A stretch of 36,821 bases of DNA from Spirochaetaceae bacterium (GTDB lineage Bacteria > Spirochaetota > Spirochaetia > SZUA-6 > DRHE01). Positions 21,968 through 30,050 of the stretch are shown here, piece by piece. Positions within the stretch are counted from its first letter, which is position 1. Every line of letters begins with the position of its first letter. Location: the NCBI GenBank assembly GCA_020353535.1, contig CP070696.1, positions 1,120,551 to 1,157,371 on the forward strand, written 5' to 3'. The translations under genes and the position numbers were made by a program. A model generated the notes under the pieces. The model worked only from the letters and a program-made list of their open reading frames with translations, made no database searches and was not told the DNA's origin.

Positions 21968-23158
21968 TTACGGGGACTTTGGCGTATACTTCAGCTCGGC
22001 GGTTTTGATCTGATCACCGGTGAAGTACAACACGGACATGGGCAAACCCACCGGTCTGTGGGTCTTGGGGTCGATATTGATCGTCCCGATGATCCCCTCG
22101 AACTTCCGGGTCCCCTCCATAGCATCCCGGACTTTATCCGGATCGGTAGATCCGGCTTTCTCGATCGCCTGAAGGATGAAGCCCATATCGTCCCAGCCGC
22201 TGAAGCTGTGCAGCCGGGGCTCTTCTCCGTATTCGGCCTGGTATTTCTGGAAATACCATTGGAGGGAGGGATCATCGAAGGCGATGTTGTTGGGGAAGTA
22301 AGCGCCGTCGGCCGCGGCACCGGCTACCTCGTCCATGGGTTTGTACCAGGAGTTGTTGCCCAGAAAGGTGGTCTGAAGACCCAGTTCCCGAGCCTGTTTG
22401 ACGGCGTTGGCGTTCTGGGTCACGTAGTTGGGGATGAACAGTCCGTCGGCTCCGAGCTCTTTTATCCTGGTGAGCTGAGCTTTGTAGTCCACATCCCCCG
22501 ACTGGAACTCAAACGTGCCGAGCATCTGCTTGCCCCGCTTCTTCACGTAGTAGGAAAATCCCTTGGCCAGATATTCGGCATAGGCGTTGCCCTTGTCGTA
22601 GAGCATGGTGAAAGTGTCCATACCCAGAACATCGATGGCATAGCCTCCAATCACCGCGGCCTGCTGGAAACAAGAGGGTTGGAGCAGGAAGAAGTAGGGA
22701 TTGGGCGCGATAGGCGCTTCCGGGTTGTCGGGATTGAATCCGGGCGTGGTGGCCCGCTCATCCATGGCCCGGGCAACCACGGGTACCTTGGATTGGGCAG
22801 CCACCGGACTCACCGCCAGTGCGGTATTGGAGATCAGAGAACCGTACACCGCTGCCACCTTATCCTGCGTGGCCAGGCGGGTGTAGGTCTTCACCGCTTC
22901 GGTCGGGCTCACCTTGCAGTCGTAGATCACCAGCTCGACCTGTCGACCCATGATGCCTCCGGCCGCGTTGACCTCTTTGATGCGCAGGCGGGCGCCTTTC
23001 TCGGAGTCAGTACCCCATTGGGCGGTGCCGGCGCTCAAGTCCGCGTACATACCGACCTTGATCGGGCCGGTTTCCTCGACCTGAGGAGTGGCAATGATCA
23101 GGCTCGCCGAGCCTACAACCAATGCCAGTACCAGCAACAGAAGAATCGTTCGTTTCAT
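21968..23158 (-). CDS. livK: Periplasmic substrate-binding protein of the Liv-type ABC transporter
   Basis: The 396-residue protein has a signal peptide (M-K-R-T-I-L-L-L-L-V-L-A-L-V-V-G-S-A-S-L) followed by the type I periplasmic-binding fold: I-K-V-G-M-Y-A-D-L-S-A-G-T-A-Q-W-G, then N-A-A-G-G-I-M-G-R-Q-V-E-L-V, and S-G-W-D-D-M-G-F-I-L-Q-A-I-E-K near the C-terminus. It would capture the substrate outside the inner membrane and hand it to LivHM. The N-terminal hydrophobic stretch is without a lipobox Cys. Substrates of this family are diverse; the co-directional mttB homologue favours a quaternary amine or methylated amino acid over leucine. AAGGAGG upstream lies inside an inverted repeat. Confidence 0.93.
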   Translation of the reverse strand: MKRTILLLLVLALVVGSASLIIATPQVEETGPIKVGMYADLSAGTAQWGTDSEKGARLRIKEVNAAGGIMGRQVELVIYDCKVSPTEAVKTYTRLATQDKVAAVYGSLISNTALAVSPVAAQSKVPVVARAMDERATTPGFNPDNPEAPIAPNPYFFLLQPSCFQQAAVIGGYAIDVLGMDTFTMLYDKGNAYAEYLAKGFSYYVKKRGKQMLGTFEFQSGDVDYKAQLTRIKELGADGLFIPNYVTQNANAVKQARELGLQTTFLGNNSWYKPMDEVAGAAADGAYFPNNIAFDDPSLQWYFQKYQAEYGEEPRLHSFSGWDDMGFILQAIEKAGSTDPDKVRDAMEGTRKFEGIIGTINIDPKTHRPVGLPMSVLYFTGDQIKTAELKYTPKSP

Positions 23159-23178
23159 ACCTTACCTCCTTACGGTAT
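23157..23178 (-). promoter_or_regulatory. Inverted repeat enclosing the livK ribosome-binding site and start codon
   Basis: ATACC (23157-23161) and GGTAT (23174-23178) are a perfect 5-bp inverted repeat. The 12 bases between contain the AAGGAGG ribosome-binding site of livK on the minus strand, and one arm includes the first bases of the ATG. It could modulate translation or bind a regulator, or be chance; the stem is short. Confidence 0.3.
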
Positions 23179-23194
23179 TGGTTTGCGAAAATAA

Positions 23195-24127
23195 TCAGCC
23201 CTTCTCCGGGCCACTCAAAGCATATACCATGTCTTCCCGGGCGTGCAACCGCTTTCGTCCCTTTGACATGCGGGTTAACCGCGGTTCGACGCTCAGACGC
23301 CTGTCGCGAAGAAACCTCTGTATCCCCGGGTTGCTCATGGGGACAGTCAGGGCCACGGCCGCTTCCCCGCCTGGGGATGTCAACTCCGAGAAAACCGCTT
23401 GAAGCAGGAGCTGCGCTGCCTCGTCACCACGGGCAATCAACGGACCTACCTGGTGGGAATGGAATCCCGGCCTGAACAGAATAAAACCTTCCAGCTGTCC
23501 GTCCGGATTGGTACAAATGAATCCCCTGCCCGGGTACTGCTTGATCAGATGATACAGCAGGGCTTCCCGAACCGCCCCCAGCGCGCAGGCTTCCAGCGAT
23601 ACGATCTCATCCAGATCCTTCGCTTCGATCCGGCGAAGCCCGTAATCCGGAAGCGTCTGGGGGCCTCTTTCCGACAATCCTTCCCCGTTTCTCCCGACTT
23701 TTCCTCTGGCCGTTCCCACCAGAAATTCCGGACGAAATCCCAGATGGCTGTAGAGTGACACTCCTTCCCGCGTGGCGTCGAGCACGACCAGGCCGCAGTC
23801 CATTTCGGCACTGTAATCCAGGCAGCGCACCACGATCTGCCTGCCCACCCCCTGGTGACGGCAGCCCTCCTTAACAATGACCATACCGATCCAGCACACC
23901 CTGTCGAATACATAAGCGACAGCCGTTGCCACCAGCTCATCCCCCCTCATAGCTTTAAAACTCCCATCGGGGGACAACAGCAGAAACCGTTGCCAATCTT
24001 CGGGTGTCTGGTTCCAGCCGAGGGAATCTTTGAGTTCCATGGCCTGGGGAATGTCCGTCTCTGTAAAGGGCTGAATCTCGATGTTCAATGAGTCCTCGCG
24101 TGCAGTTTTATCGGGTTTAAACAGCAT
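23195..24127 (-). CDS. GNAT-family N-acetyltransferase, two-domain
   Basis: The 310-residue protein has an N-terminal GNAT domain (T-D-I-P-Q-A-M-E-L-K, then W-I-G-M-V-I-V-K-E-G-C-R-H-Q-G-V-G-R-Q-I-V, the acetyl-CoA-binding R-x-x-G-x-G/A loop, and L-Y-S-H-L-G-F-R-P). A second acetyltransferase-like domain follows from about residue 165. This two-domain type is common, with unknown acceptors. An ATG at 24127 has no SD; a TTG at 24088 has GAGG 5 bases upstream and could be the true start. It ends 36 bases before livK, so it may be the first gene of the transporter operon. Confidence 0.85.
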   Translation of the reverse strand: MLFKPDKTAREDSLNIEIQPFTETDIPQAMELKDSLGWNQTPEDWQRFLLLSPDGSFKAMRGDELVATAVAYVFDRVCWIGMVIVKEGCRHQGVGRQIVVRCLDYSAEMDCGLVVLDATREGVSLYSHLGFRPEFLVGTARGKVGRNGEGLSERGPQTLPDYGLRRIEAKDLDEIVSLEACALGAVREALLYHLIKQYPGRGFICTNPDGQLEGFILFRPGFHSHQVGPLIARGDEAAQLLLQAVFSELTSPGGEAAVALTVPMSNPGIQRFLRDRRLSVEPRLTRMSKGRKRLHAREDMVYALSGPEKG

Positions 24128-24154
24128 TATAGCCGAATCCGCGGAAGCTGCAAG

Positions 24155-24186
24155 GCATTTCTGAGTGAATTCCTCAGCTTAAATGC
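24155..24186. terminator. Nested hairpin between histidine kinase and GNAT genes
   Basis: GCATTT/AAATGC (24155-24160 with 24181-24186) encloses CTGAG/CTCAG (24161-24165 with 24173-24177) around a 7-base loop. It sits in the 69-base gap after the histidine kinase stop. There is no T-run on the minus strand, so termination would be weak; an operator or mRNA-processing role is possible. Confidence 0.4.
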
Positions 24187-24196
24187 ACAAGTCTCC

Positions 24197-25993
24197 CTAG
24201 TCCCCCCTGTCCAGGACCTCTCGGATTCTCCGTACGAGCTGTTCGGGGGTGAATGGTTTCTGCAGCAGGGGTATATTCGATCCAAACACATCGTGACGGG
24301 CAATAATATCATCGGTGTACCCGGATATGAACAGTATGTGGATATTGGGTTTGAGTCTCTTTACGCTGTCAGCTAGCTCGCGTCCATTGATCGCTGGCAT
24401 GACCACGTCTGTTAACAGGACATCGACCGTTCGATCTCCCTGTTCGCAGATCCGAAGCGCGTCCGCTCCGCTGTCTGCTTCGATTACTCCGTACTGATAC
24501 TTCTGCAGCGTCATGGAAAGAAGCCTACGCAGAGGCTCCTCATCCTCGACGATCAGAACTGTCTCATTGCCGATCAGAGAGGACTCTTTCGCAGCTTGTG
24601 ACACATCGCGTTCGGGCTTTCTGTCCGTACACGGGAAATAGAGAGTAAAGGAGCTTCCCATTTGCGGCTTACTGACAACCTCGATGTAACCCTTATGCTG
24701 TTTGACGATTCCATAGACCGTGGCCAGGCCCAAGCCCGTTCCCTTACCGAGTTCTTTTGTGGTAAAAAAGGGATCGAAAATTCGCTCAATTGTTTGGGCA
24801 TCCATGCCCGTTCCGGTGTCCGTTACGTCGAGAACCGCATACTCTCCGGGGCGAAGGTCATTCTCGCCATCTCCAACCTCCGTTTCTACTACCGTGTGCC
24901 TTGTGCTAACGCTCAGTTTTCCCCCTAGAAGCATGGCATCTCTGCCGTTGGCAGCGAGGTTTAGAATAACCTGCTCTATCTGCCCCGGATCCGCCTCGAT
25001 CCATCCGAGATTCGAATCGAGATCGACTTCCAACTCAACGGCCTCACCAATCAGCCGGCGCAGCATCATCTCCATATCAGACAGCCTCGTATTGAGGCTC
25101 AGAACCTGCGGTCTGATCACCTGCTTGCGGCTGAAAGCCAACAACTGTTTGGTTAGCGCGGATGCACTTTGTGCGGATTTTCTGATCGTGCCCAGACCTT
25201 CGCGGCTATCCTTTGACAGGTTAGAATCCTCAAGAATGAGCTCGGAGTATCCTAAAATGGTCGTCAGCAGATTGTTGAAATCATGGGCAATACCGCCGGC
25301 GAGGCGGCCTACAGACTCCATCCGCTGCGCTTGCCTCAAGCGCTCTTCGGCCTTCTCCCGTTCCCGCATCTCCTCTTCGGCCCGCTGCAGATGCTCGTTG
25401 GAGGCGCGTATATACTTGTCGAGATCCCGCATCAGCAAGGAGAGGAAAACCATCGACATCGCCGCCATAAAAGCGAAGGTGGTAGTCGGGGAGATCCAAT
25501 ACGTAAGGGTGAGCGCCACATGCTGGGTTTCAGATTCAATCGGAATCAGGTTCAGGGCGTACAATCCCGCGGTTACAGCGGTAGTGACCAGACAGACTAC
25601 AAAGGTTAGGATCCCGGACCAGAGACCCAGGAGGATTCCACTGAAGGTAATCGTCATGAAGAAAAACAGAAAGGCAAGGCTGGCAAATCCGAAGAAATAG
25701 AGCTCGGAGACACCGACAGAGAACAAGACCAGCAACAGGATCCAGGATCTCAAGGTGTAGGGCCAGCGTCGAACAACCGAGAAGGATACTGCCAGCAGGT
25801 AGGCAAGACCGTACATCAGAATGAACAGGTATCGCCCGTTCCTGGCTTCTTCCACCGAGGCAACTATTGCAGCCGCTCCACCCAAAAGCAGAACCACCCA
25901 GGTGAAACGATTCAGTACGTGGGTACGCAGTTCACGGAGTGTGTTATTCTCGGAAATGTTTGGATATTTTGGATCAGATCGAATAGCGCCCAT
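24197..25993 (-). CDS. Membrane-bound hybrid sensor histidine kinase with C-terminal receiver domain
   Basis: This 598-residue protein has about six hydrophobic helices in residues 30-190 forming a membrane sensor without a large periplasmic domain. A short coiled coil follows, then the HisKA box G-G-I-A-H-D-F-N-N with His237. The HATPase domain (N-L-A-A-N-G-R-D-A-M, D-T-G-T-G-M and G-L-G-L-A-T-V-Y-G-I-V) comes next, and last a receiver with V-E-D-E-E-P and the phospho-acceptor Asp in L-L-T-D-V-V-M-P. Phosphate may pass to a separate histidine phosphotransfer protein. I chose the ATG at 25993 because GGGAG lies 5 bases before it; a GTG at 26011 is in frame. No partner regulator is adjacent; signal unknown. 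Confidence 0.93.
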   Translation of the reverse strand: MGAIRSDPKYPNISENNTLRELRTHVLNRFTWVVLLLGGAAAIVASVEEARNGRYLFILMYGLAYLLAVSFSVVRRWPYTLRSWILLLVLFSVGVSELYFFGFASLAFLFFFMTITFSGILLGLWSGILTFVVCLVTTAVTAGLYALNLIPIESETQHVALTLTYWISPTTTFAFMAAMSMVFLSLLMRDLDKYIRASNEHLQRAEEEMREREKAEERLRQAQRMESVGRLAGGIAHDFNNLLTTILGYSELILEDSNLSKDSREGLGTIRKSAQSASALTKQLLAFSRKQVIRPQVLSLNTRLSDMEMMLRRLIGEAVELEVDLDSNLGWIEADPGQIEQVILNLAANGRDAMLLGGKLSVSTRHTVVETEVGDGENDLRPGEYAVLDVTDTGTGMDAQTIERIFDPFFTTKELGKGTGLGLATVYGIVKQHKGYIEVVSKPQMGSSFTLYFPCTDRKPERDVSQAAKESSLIGNETVLIVEDEEPLRRLLSMTLQKYQYGVIEADSGADALRICEQGDRTVDVLLTDVVMPAINGRELADSVKRLKPNIHILFISGYTDDIIARHDVFGSNIPLLQKPFTPEQLVRRIREVLDRGD

Positions 25994-26312
25994 TCTTACT
26001 CCCACACGCACATGTCAAAATAGAAATCAATCGGATTCAGAATTGAATTGGTGGCACTGTTCCACGATACTGAACCTCAGAGTAGTATAGTAGAAGCACC
26101 TCAGGCATTCAAGGATGCCCATTCCTTACTGTTTTCCTTATTCATACTTCGCTCTCTGCCGAACTTCCCCTGGGGTGAGGTCGTACCCCAACCTGAGTCA
26201 CGTTCATCGCCGTGTCCCTTAAACTCGCAAGAAAAATAGAAGGAAAAAGGCGCAAATTAGTGGCTGCCGAACCTTTACAATTCATATCCGGAAGGGTTAA
26301 GGTCTGTACGAC
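25994..26312. other. Intergenic region between divergent histidine kinase and dehydrogenase genes
   Basis: I see no gene here. The only clear structure is TGGGGT/ACCCCA (26171-26176 with 26185-26190), a 6-bp hairpin with an 8-base loop of unknown meaning. The region is A/T-richer than its neighbours near both gene starts, as expected for two divergent promoters, but I could not place convincing -35/-10 pairs. Confidence 0.5.
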
Positions 26313-27287
26313 ATGGCAGCGTACAAAGTAATAGTCACCGACGATCGCTACGGCAGCTACGATGAGGAAAACGCGGTCCTCAAGGAGGTCGGCGTCTCGG
26401 TTGAGGTTCACGACCTGGGGGACGAAGCACAGACCATCAAGGTGCTTAAGGATGCCGACGGCATCCTGGTCAACCTGCATCCCCTGCCGGCGGCGGTAAT
26501 CAAGGAGCTGGAGAAATGCCGGGTGATCTCCCGCTACGGGGTCGGTTACGACAACGTGCACGTGGAAACCGCCACGGCCAAGGGCATCTGGGTCACCAGG
26601 GTGCCGGACTACTGCCTCGAGGATGTCTCGGATCAGGCTGTGGCTCTGCTCCTCGGCTGTGTGCGCAAAGTCGCCTTCAAGGATCGGCGGATTCGTGAGG
26701 GCGACTGGAACCTGCACAGGCAGCAGCCCAGCTACCGGATCGCCGGCAGGACTTTGGGATTGATCGGTTACGGCGCCATCGCCCGAACACTACACCGCAA
26801 AATGTCCGGGTTTGCCCTCAGCCGGGTGCTGGTTTTCGATCCCTATCTCGATCCCAAGAAAATCGAGGAAAATGGTGCGGAATCCGTGAATCTCCGTACT
26901 TTACTGAAAGAATCCGACTACGTGTCGGTCCACGCCCCCCTAAACGAGGAGACCCGGGGATTGATCGGTGCCCGGGAACTCTCCCTGATGAAGCCGACCG
27001 CCATACTGGTGAACACCTCCCGCGGACCCCTGTTGGAGGAACAGGCCGTAGCCGAAGCCCTGGCAAAAGGGAAGATCGCCGCAGCGGGCCTGGATGTGTT
27101 TGAAAGCGAGCCGCTTCCCCCCCACAGCCCCCTGTTGAAGCTGGACAACGTGATCCTGTCGGATCATGCCGGCTGGTACAGCGAAGAGTCCGTGGCGGAG
27201 CTGAAAACCAAGGCCGCTCAGAATGTACTGGCCGTGCTCAAAGGGGGCAAGCCGGTCTATCCGGTGAATCATCCACTCTCCAGCTGA
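26313..27287 (+). CDS. D-isomer-specific 2-hydroxyacid dehydrogenase (C-terminal-binding-protein-like)
   Basis: The 324-residue protein has the split catalytic domain and the NAD-binding motif L-G-L-I-G-Y-G-A-I-A at 148-157. The catalytic residues are Arg237 (N-T-S-R-G), Glu266 (F-E-S-E-P) and His285 (S-D-H-A-G-W-Y-S-E-E). The Y-S-E-E-S after the His and the general pattern resemble CtBP-like dehydrogenases more than SerA; there is no ACT domain. It would reduce a 2-oxo acid or oxidise a D-2-hydroxy acid with NAD. AAGG lies 10 bases before the ATG. Its last 19 bases overlap the 3' end of the convergent radical SAM gene. Substrate unknown. Confidence 0.92.
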   Translation: MAAYKVIVTDDRYGSYDEENAVLKEVGVSVEVHDLGDEAQTIKVLKDADGILVNLHPLPAAVIKELEKCRVISRYGVGYDNVHVETATAKGIWVTRVPDYCLEDVSDQAVALLLGCVRKVAFKDRRIREGDWNLHRQQPSYRIAGRTLGLIGYGAIARTLHRKMSGFALSRVLVFDPYLDPKKIEENGAESVNLRTLLKESDYVSVHAPLNEETRGLIGARELSLMKPTAILVNTSRGPLLEEQAVAEALAKGKIAAAGLDVFESEPLPPHSPLLKLDNVILSDHAGWYSEESVAELKTKAAQNVLAVLKGGKPVYPVNHPLSS

Positions 27288-28300
27288 TCGTAGAACTCCC
27301 TAGGTGCCAATTCGGCGAAATCCTCTGCCCGTACCAGAAATTTCCGTAGTTCCATGCACAGATGGCATTTGGACAGATACCCGTACTCCCGCTCGCGGTA
27401 GCCGTGCTCCTTGGCAAAGCCGAGCAGTCCCTCGAAGTTGTCGGCAATGATGTAGGACAAAAGCGGCCGGCTATCCAGATCGATTCCCGCCACCAGTAAC
27501 TCGTCCAGACACCGGCAGTCTCCGAGGGATAGTCCTCCGCAGTATCCAGGCATGAAATTCCCGTAGCTGTCGAAGTGATTGTGCCAGCTGCGAATAAAAG
27601 CGGGGCTGCAGGGCTTCAGGAACAGGCTCTCCGCCGGGTACTTCGGGAACAGATCAAATTCCTCCATCTCGTACGGCGCCCGCCCGCTCAGGAAAAATTC
27701 CGTATTGCGGGTGAGCTTCCCTCCCCCCTTGATTTTCAGGAACTCAGGGATGGGCAGACGCCCCCGAATACCCAGACGCTTGAAGGTCCGGTAGTGCTCG
27801 AGCTGATACACCGCCACATTGACGCCGAACACCTCCTGGGCGATGCGGATCGCCCGTTCGCTGCGCTCGAAGGGAACGTATTCCAGGTAGAAGGGATTGA
27901 TCGAGATCATGATGCCTATCAGTCCGTGTTCTCGCAGAACCTCGAGCTTCTCCCGGGTCCCCCGGTCCGTCTTGGCCCAGTAGCAGTTGGTCTCCACGAA
28001 CAGGGATGGGATCCCCAGCTCTTTTGCCCTGCGCACCGCGTTACAGAGCAGCGGGAAGTTCAGAAACGGCTCGCCCCCTGTAAAATGCAGTCCGTGGTTG
28101 AGGCTCATGGTAGCCGCCCCCCAGGGGCTGGGCTCGATCTTGCCGGCCAGCGACTGCAGTATAGCTTCCAGGTCCGCTTCGCTGATCCACTCTGCGGACC
28201 ACCGAGGGGAGCAGGCGTACATGCAGTGGCGGCAGCTGGCGGTACAGCGATAGGAGAGGATCAATCCCCCGGATATCGGTGTCGGGATTTGCAGGTTCAT
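27269..28300 (-). CDS. Radical SAM protein of unknown function with extra C-terminal cysteines
   Basis: The 343-residue protein has the radical SAM motif C-T-A-S-C-R-H-C (Cys19, 23, 26) and the glycine-rich SAM-binding segment H-F-T-G-G-E-P-F-L-N. More Cys residues follow in the C-terminal third: K-P-C-S-P-A-F, G-Y-C-G-G, G-D-C-R-C and K-C-H-L-C-M-E-L, which could hold an auxiliary iron-sulfur cluster. AGGTGG lies 4 bases before the ATG. It is the last of three leftward genes after the DUF3786 and NDK-like genes. Auxiliary-cluster radical SAM enzymes often modify peptides or proteins, but no precursor peptide gene is evident, so I give no specific reaction. Confidence 0.9.
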   Translation of the reverse strand: MNLQIPTPISGGLILSYRCTASCRHCMYACSPRWSAEWISEADLEAILQSLAGKIEPSPWGAATMSLNHGLHFTGGEPFLNFPLLCNAVRRAKELGIPSLFVETNCYWAKTDRGTREKLEVLREHGLIGIMISINPFYLEYVPFERSERAIRIAQEVFGVNVAVYQLEHYRTFKRLGIRGRLPIPEFLKIKGGGKLTRNTEFFLSGRAPYEMEEFDLFPKYPAESLFLKPCSPAFIRSWHNHFDSYGNFMPGYCGGLSLGDCRCLDELLVAGIDLDSRPLLSYIIADNFEGLLGFAKEHGYREREYGYLSKCHLCMELRKFLVRAEDFAELAPREFYDQLESG

Positions 28301-28379
28301 TTTACCACCTGGTTGCCGCTCAGAACACGCATCCGTTGAAACACAGTATCAAGTTCTCTATCCCTCGACAATCTGATTG

Positions 28380-29120
28380 TCAGTGGCCTTCGGTGCCCTC
28401 GTTCAGCAAGTACTTGGCCACAACGGTTCGCAGGCTGCAGGAAGCCTCCTCTCCCTTTTGAATCAGGCGAAGCGCCTCCAGGTCCGACTTCCACATCACA
28501 TCTCCCGGAGCTACCACACACACGCTGCCCGGCTCGAATTTGGCAAGCAGTTTTTCGTCTTTGAAGTAGTACAGCTCCTCGCTCCGCAGGGTTGAATAAG
28601 CTCGCATGGAGGGAGGTATCTCGTTCGGCTTGAACCAGAGCTTGATCTCCCTCTCCGCCTCATCATCCGTGGCCGAGGCATGGATCAGGTTGTCCATGCG
28701 TTCCCCGATCTCTTTGCCCGTGTCGTCCTTCAAGGTTACGATTGTTCCCAGTGAGCGGATGCATCCCGGTTTCTGCTCCCGTGCGGTATGCGGATTGGTC
28801 GGTCCGGACACGTCCCGTACCCGTTTCACAGCATCCGGACCCTGATAGACAATGGCGATGACCCGCTGCCGGTGGGGTTTTTCCGCGTAGTGAACGTGAC
28901 CGGTTATGTATTCGATCAGGGAGGGATAGAACACCTTGTCCAAGTGTTCTTCGTAGTGAACCTCGGCGAGCATCCGGGTTACATGCACCACCTTGGCGCC
29001 GGCATAGATCAAGCCGGTATGGAATTCAGACAGCTGGGATAGCACGTACCCCGTGAGGGAGTTTTTCAGGGCATCCGGTTTGATCAATGCAAGGGTCTGT
29101 TCGAGTTCTTTGTTGCGCAC
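28380..29120 (-). CDS. Nucleoside diphosphate kinase-like protein with C-terminal extension
   Basis: The 246-residue protein contains an NDK domain: L-A-L-I-K-P-D-A with Lys14, V-S-G-P-T-N-P, and the catalytic N-L-I-H-A-S-A-T with His147. NDKs are usually about 140-150 residues. Here there is an insertion before the active-site loop (around residues 115-142) and about 75 further residues that end in a segment with no family I recognise. It could transfer phosphate between nucleotides or have a specialised substrate. The start is GTG at 29120 with GGAGG 6 bases upstream, 10 bases after the DUF3786 gene stop. Confidence 0.87.
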   Translation of the reverse strand: MRNKELEQTLALIKPDALKNSLTGYVLSQLSEFHTGLIYAGAKVVHVTRMLAEVHYEEHLDKVFYPSLIEYITGHVHYAEKPHRQRVIAIVYQGPDAVKRVRDVSGPTNPHTAREQKPGCIRSLGTIVTLKDDTGKEIGERMDNLIHASATDDEAEREIKLWFKPNEIPPSMRAYSTLRSEELYYFKDEKLLAKFEPGSVCVVAPGDVMWKSDLEALRLIQKGEEASCSLRTVVAKYLLNEGTEGH

Positions 29121-29130
29121 CTGACGCCTC

Positions 29131-29766
29131 CTATGGGTTGATAGATTTGCCCAGCCGGGTGGCGATCAGTCCGGCAAGGACGGCCACATCTTCCAGGGGC
29201 AGAAAATTGATTATGTCATCGTTGAAGAGGATATTGGCCTCCGCCGGGAACTCCTCGTCCCCGGCATGCAGTACGACCAATCCTCTGAGTTTCGGCAGAA
29301 TATCAAACTGGAAGGACGCGTCCCCCAACTGTTCCTCGCGCCAATTCATGTTTCTGCAGGCCACGCGGAAAGCCTCCACATCCTCTCCGAAGCGGCGAGC
29401 TATGCGTCTGGGCCCCCTTTTCTGATAGGTCGGATCGTAGAAGGACGCACCAGGGAGATTCTTGAAAGCGACCATGTTTCCCTTCGTGGATTTTTCATCC
29501 CGGCCCAGCAGGTAGTGGAGGATCAGAATCTTCTCGACAAGGGGCAATTCCTCCGGATTAAACTCGGGCTCTGCATCTTCGGGGATCCGAATCTCGACGC
29601 GGGTGCTGAAAAAAGGAAGACGAATCGTACGTCCGTTCAGCACGGCTCCGGAGCGAGAGCAGAGGACCCGAAGCTCACCGATATCCCGCGAGCGGAGTTC
29701 ACCGCAGGCTTTGCGATAAGCGATACCGTAGGCGGCCTTCACACCGCCGGATTTATCTGGACTCAT
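29131..29766 (-). CDS. DUF3786 family protein
   Basis: The 211-residue protein matches DUF3786: a start A-Y-G-I-A-Y-R-K-A-C-G-E-L, R-S-G-A-V-L-N-G-R-T-I-R-L-P-F-F, L-P-L-V-E-K-I-L-I-L-H-Y-L-L-G, K-N-L-P-G-A-S-F-Y-D-P-T-Y, and F-N-D-D-I-I-N-F-L-P-L-E-D at the C-terminus. The function is unknown; the family is known mainly from anaerobes, sometimes fused or next to iron-sulfur proteins. No SD precedes the ATG; a small overlapping open frame (stop at 29753) could couple its translation. It leads the leftward group with the NDK-like and radical SAM genes. Confidence 0.85.
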   Translation of the reverse strand: MSPDKSGGVKAAYGIAYRKACGELRSRDIGELRVLCSRSGAVLNGRTIRLPFFSTRVEIRIPEDAEPEFNPEELPLVEKILILHYLLGRDEKSTKGNMVAFKNLPGASFYDPTYQKRGPRRIARRFGEDVEAFRVACRNMNWREEQLGDASFQFDILPKLRGLVVLHAGDEEFPAEANILFNDDIINFLPLEDVAVLAGLIATRLGKSINP

Positions 29767-29801
29767 CGTTATAGCATTTCTGCGAAAGTTGTTCCAAGAC
29801 C

Positions 29802-29889
29802 GTTACATCGCGACGGTCAATTTGCAACTGTTGCCCCTGCAACAGCCGCGATGCAATTGTTACATCCCGACGAATATTTGGCAACTGTT
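29802..29889. repeat. Two imperfect 31-base direct repeats, 57 bases apart
   Basis: 29802-29832 and 29859-29889 agree at 25 of 31 positions, both beginning GTTACATC and ending CAACTGTT. The 57-base period is 19 codons, and the minus-strand frame across them reads R-R-D-V-T twice. They lie in the 284-base spacer between the DUF3786 gene and the divergent DRTGG ATPase gene. Confidence 0.7.
29828..29845. other. Perfect small hairpin inside the repeat region
   Basis: CTGTTGC (29828-29834) and GCAACAG (29839-29845) form a 7-bp stem with a CCCT loop. It begins within the end of the first 31-base repeat. It could be part of a leader structure on either strand. No T-run follows. Confidence 0.5.
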
Positions 29890-30050
29890 TCAATACTGAT
29901 TCCCCGTGGGCACCTGGACGATACGACGATGAGCGGAAGTGCTTCGACAGGTCAATGGGCAACAAGCGACCGTTGCCTGTGATCGGCGACCGCTTCCGGT
30001 AGGCAGCATTACCTTGATCAGGCGGTGACAACCGTACTACCCTTGAGGTC

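Noticed and set aside
29802..29889. CRISPR-like array
   Set aside because: Only two imperfect 31-base units with a 26-base gap are present, and no cas genes are nearby.
29767..30050. Cobalamin or TPP riboswitch in the spacer before the DRTGG ATPase or DUF3786 gene
   Set aside because: I could not find the conserved core motifs of either class; only the repeats and a small hairpin are visible.
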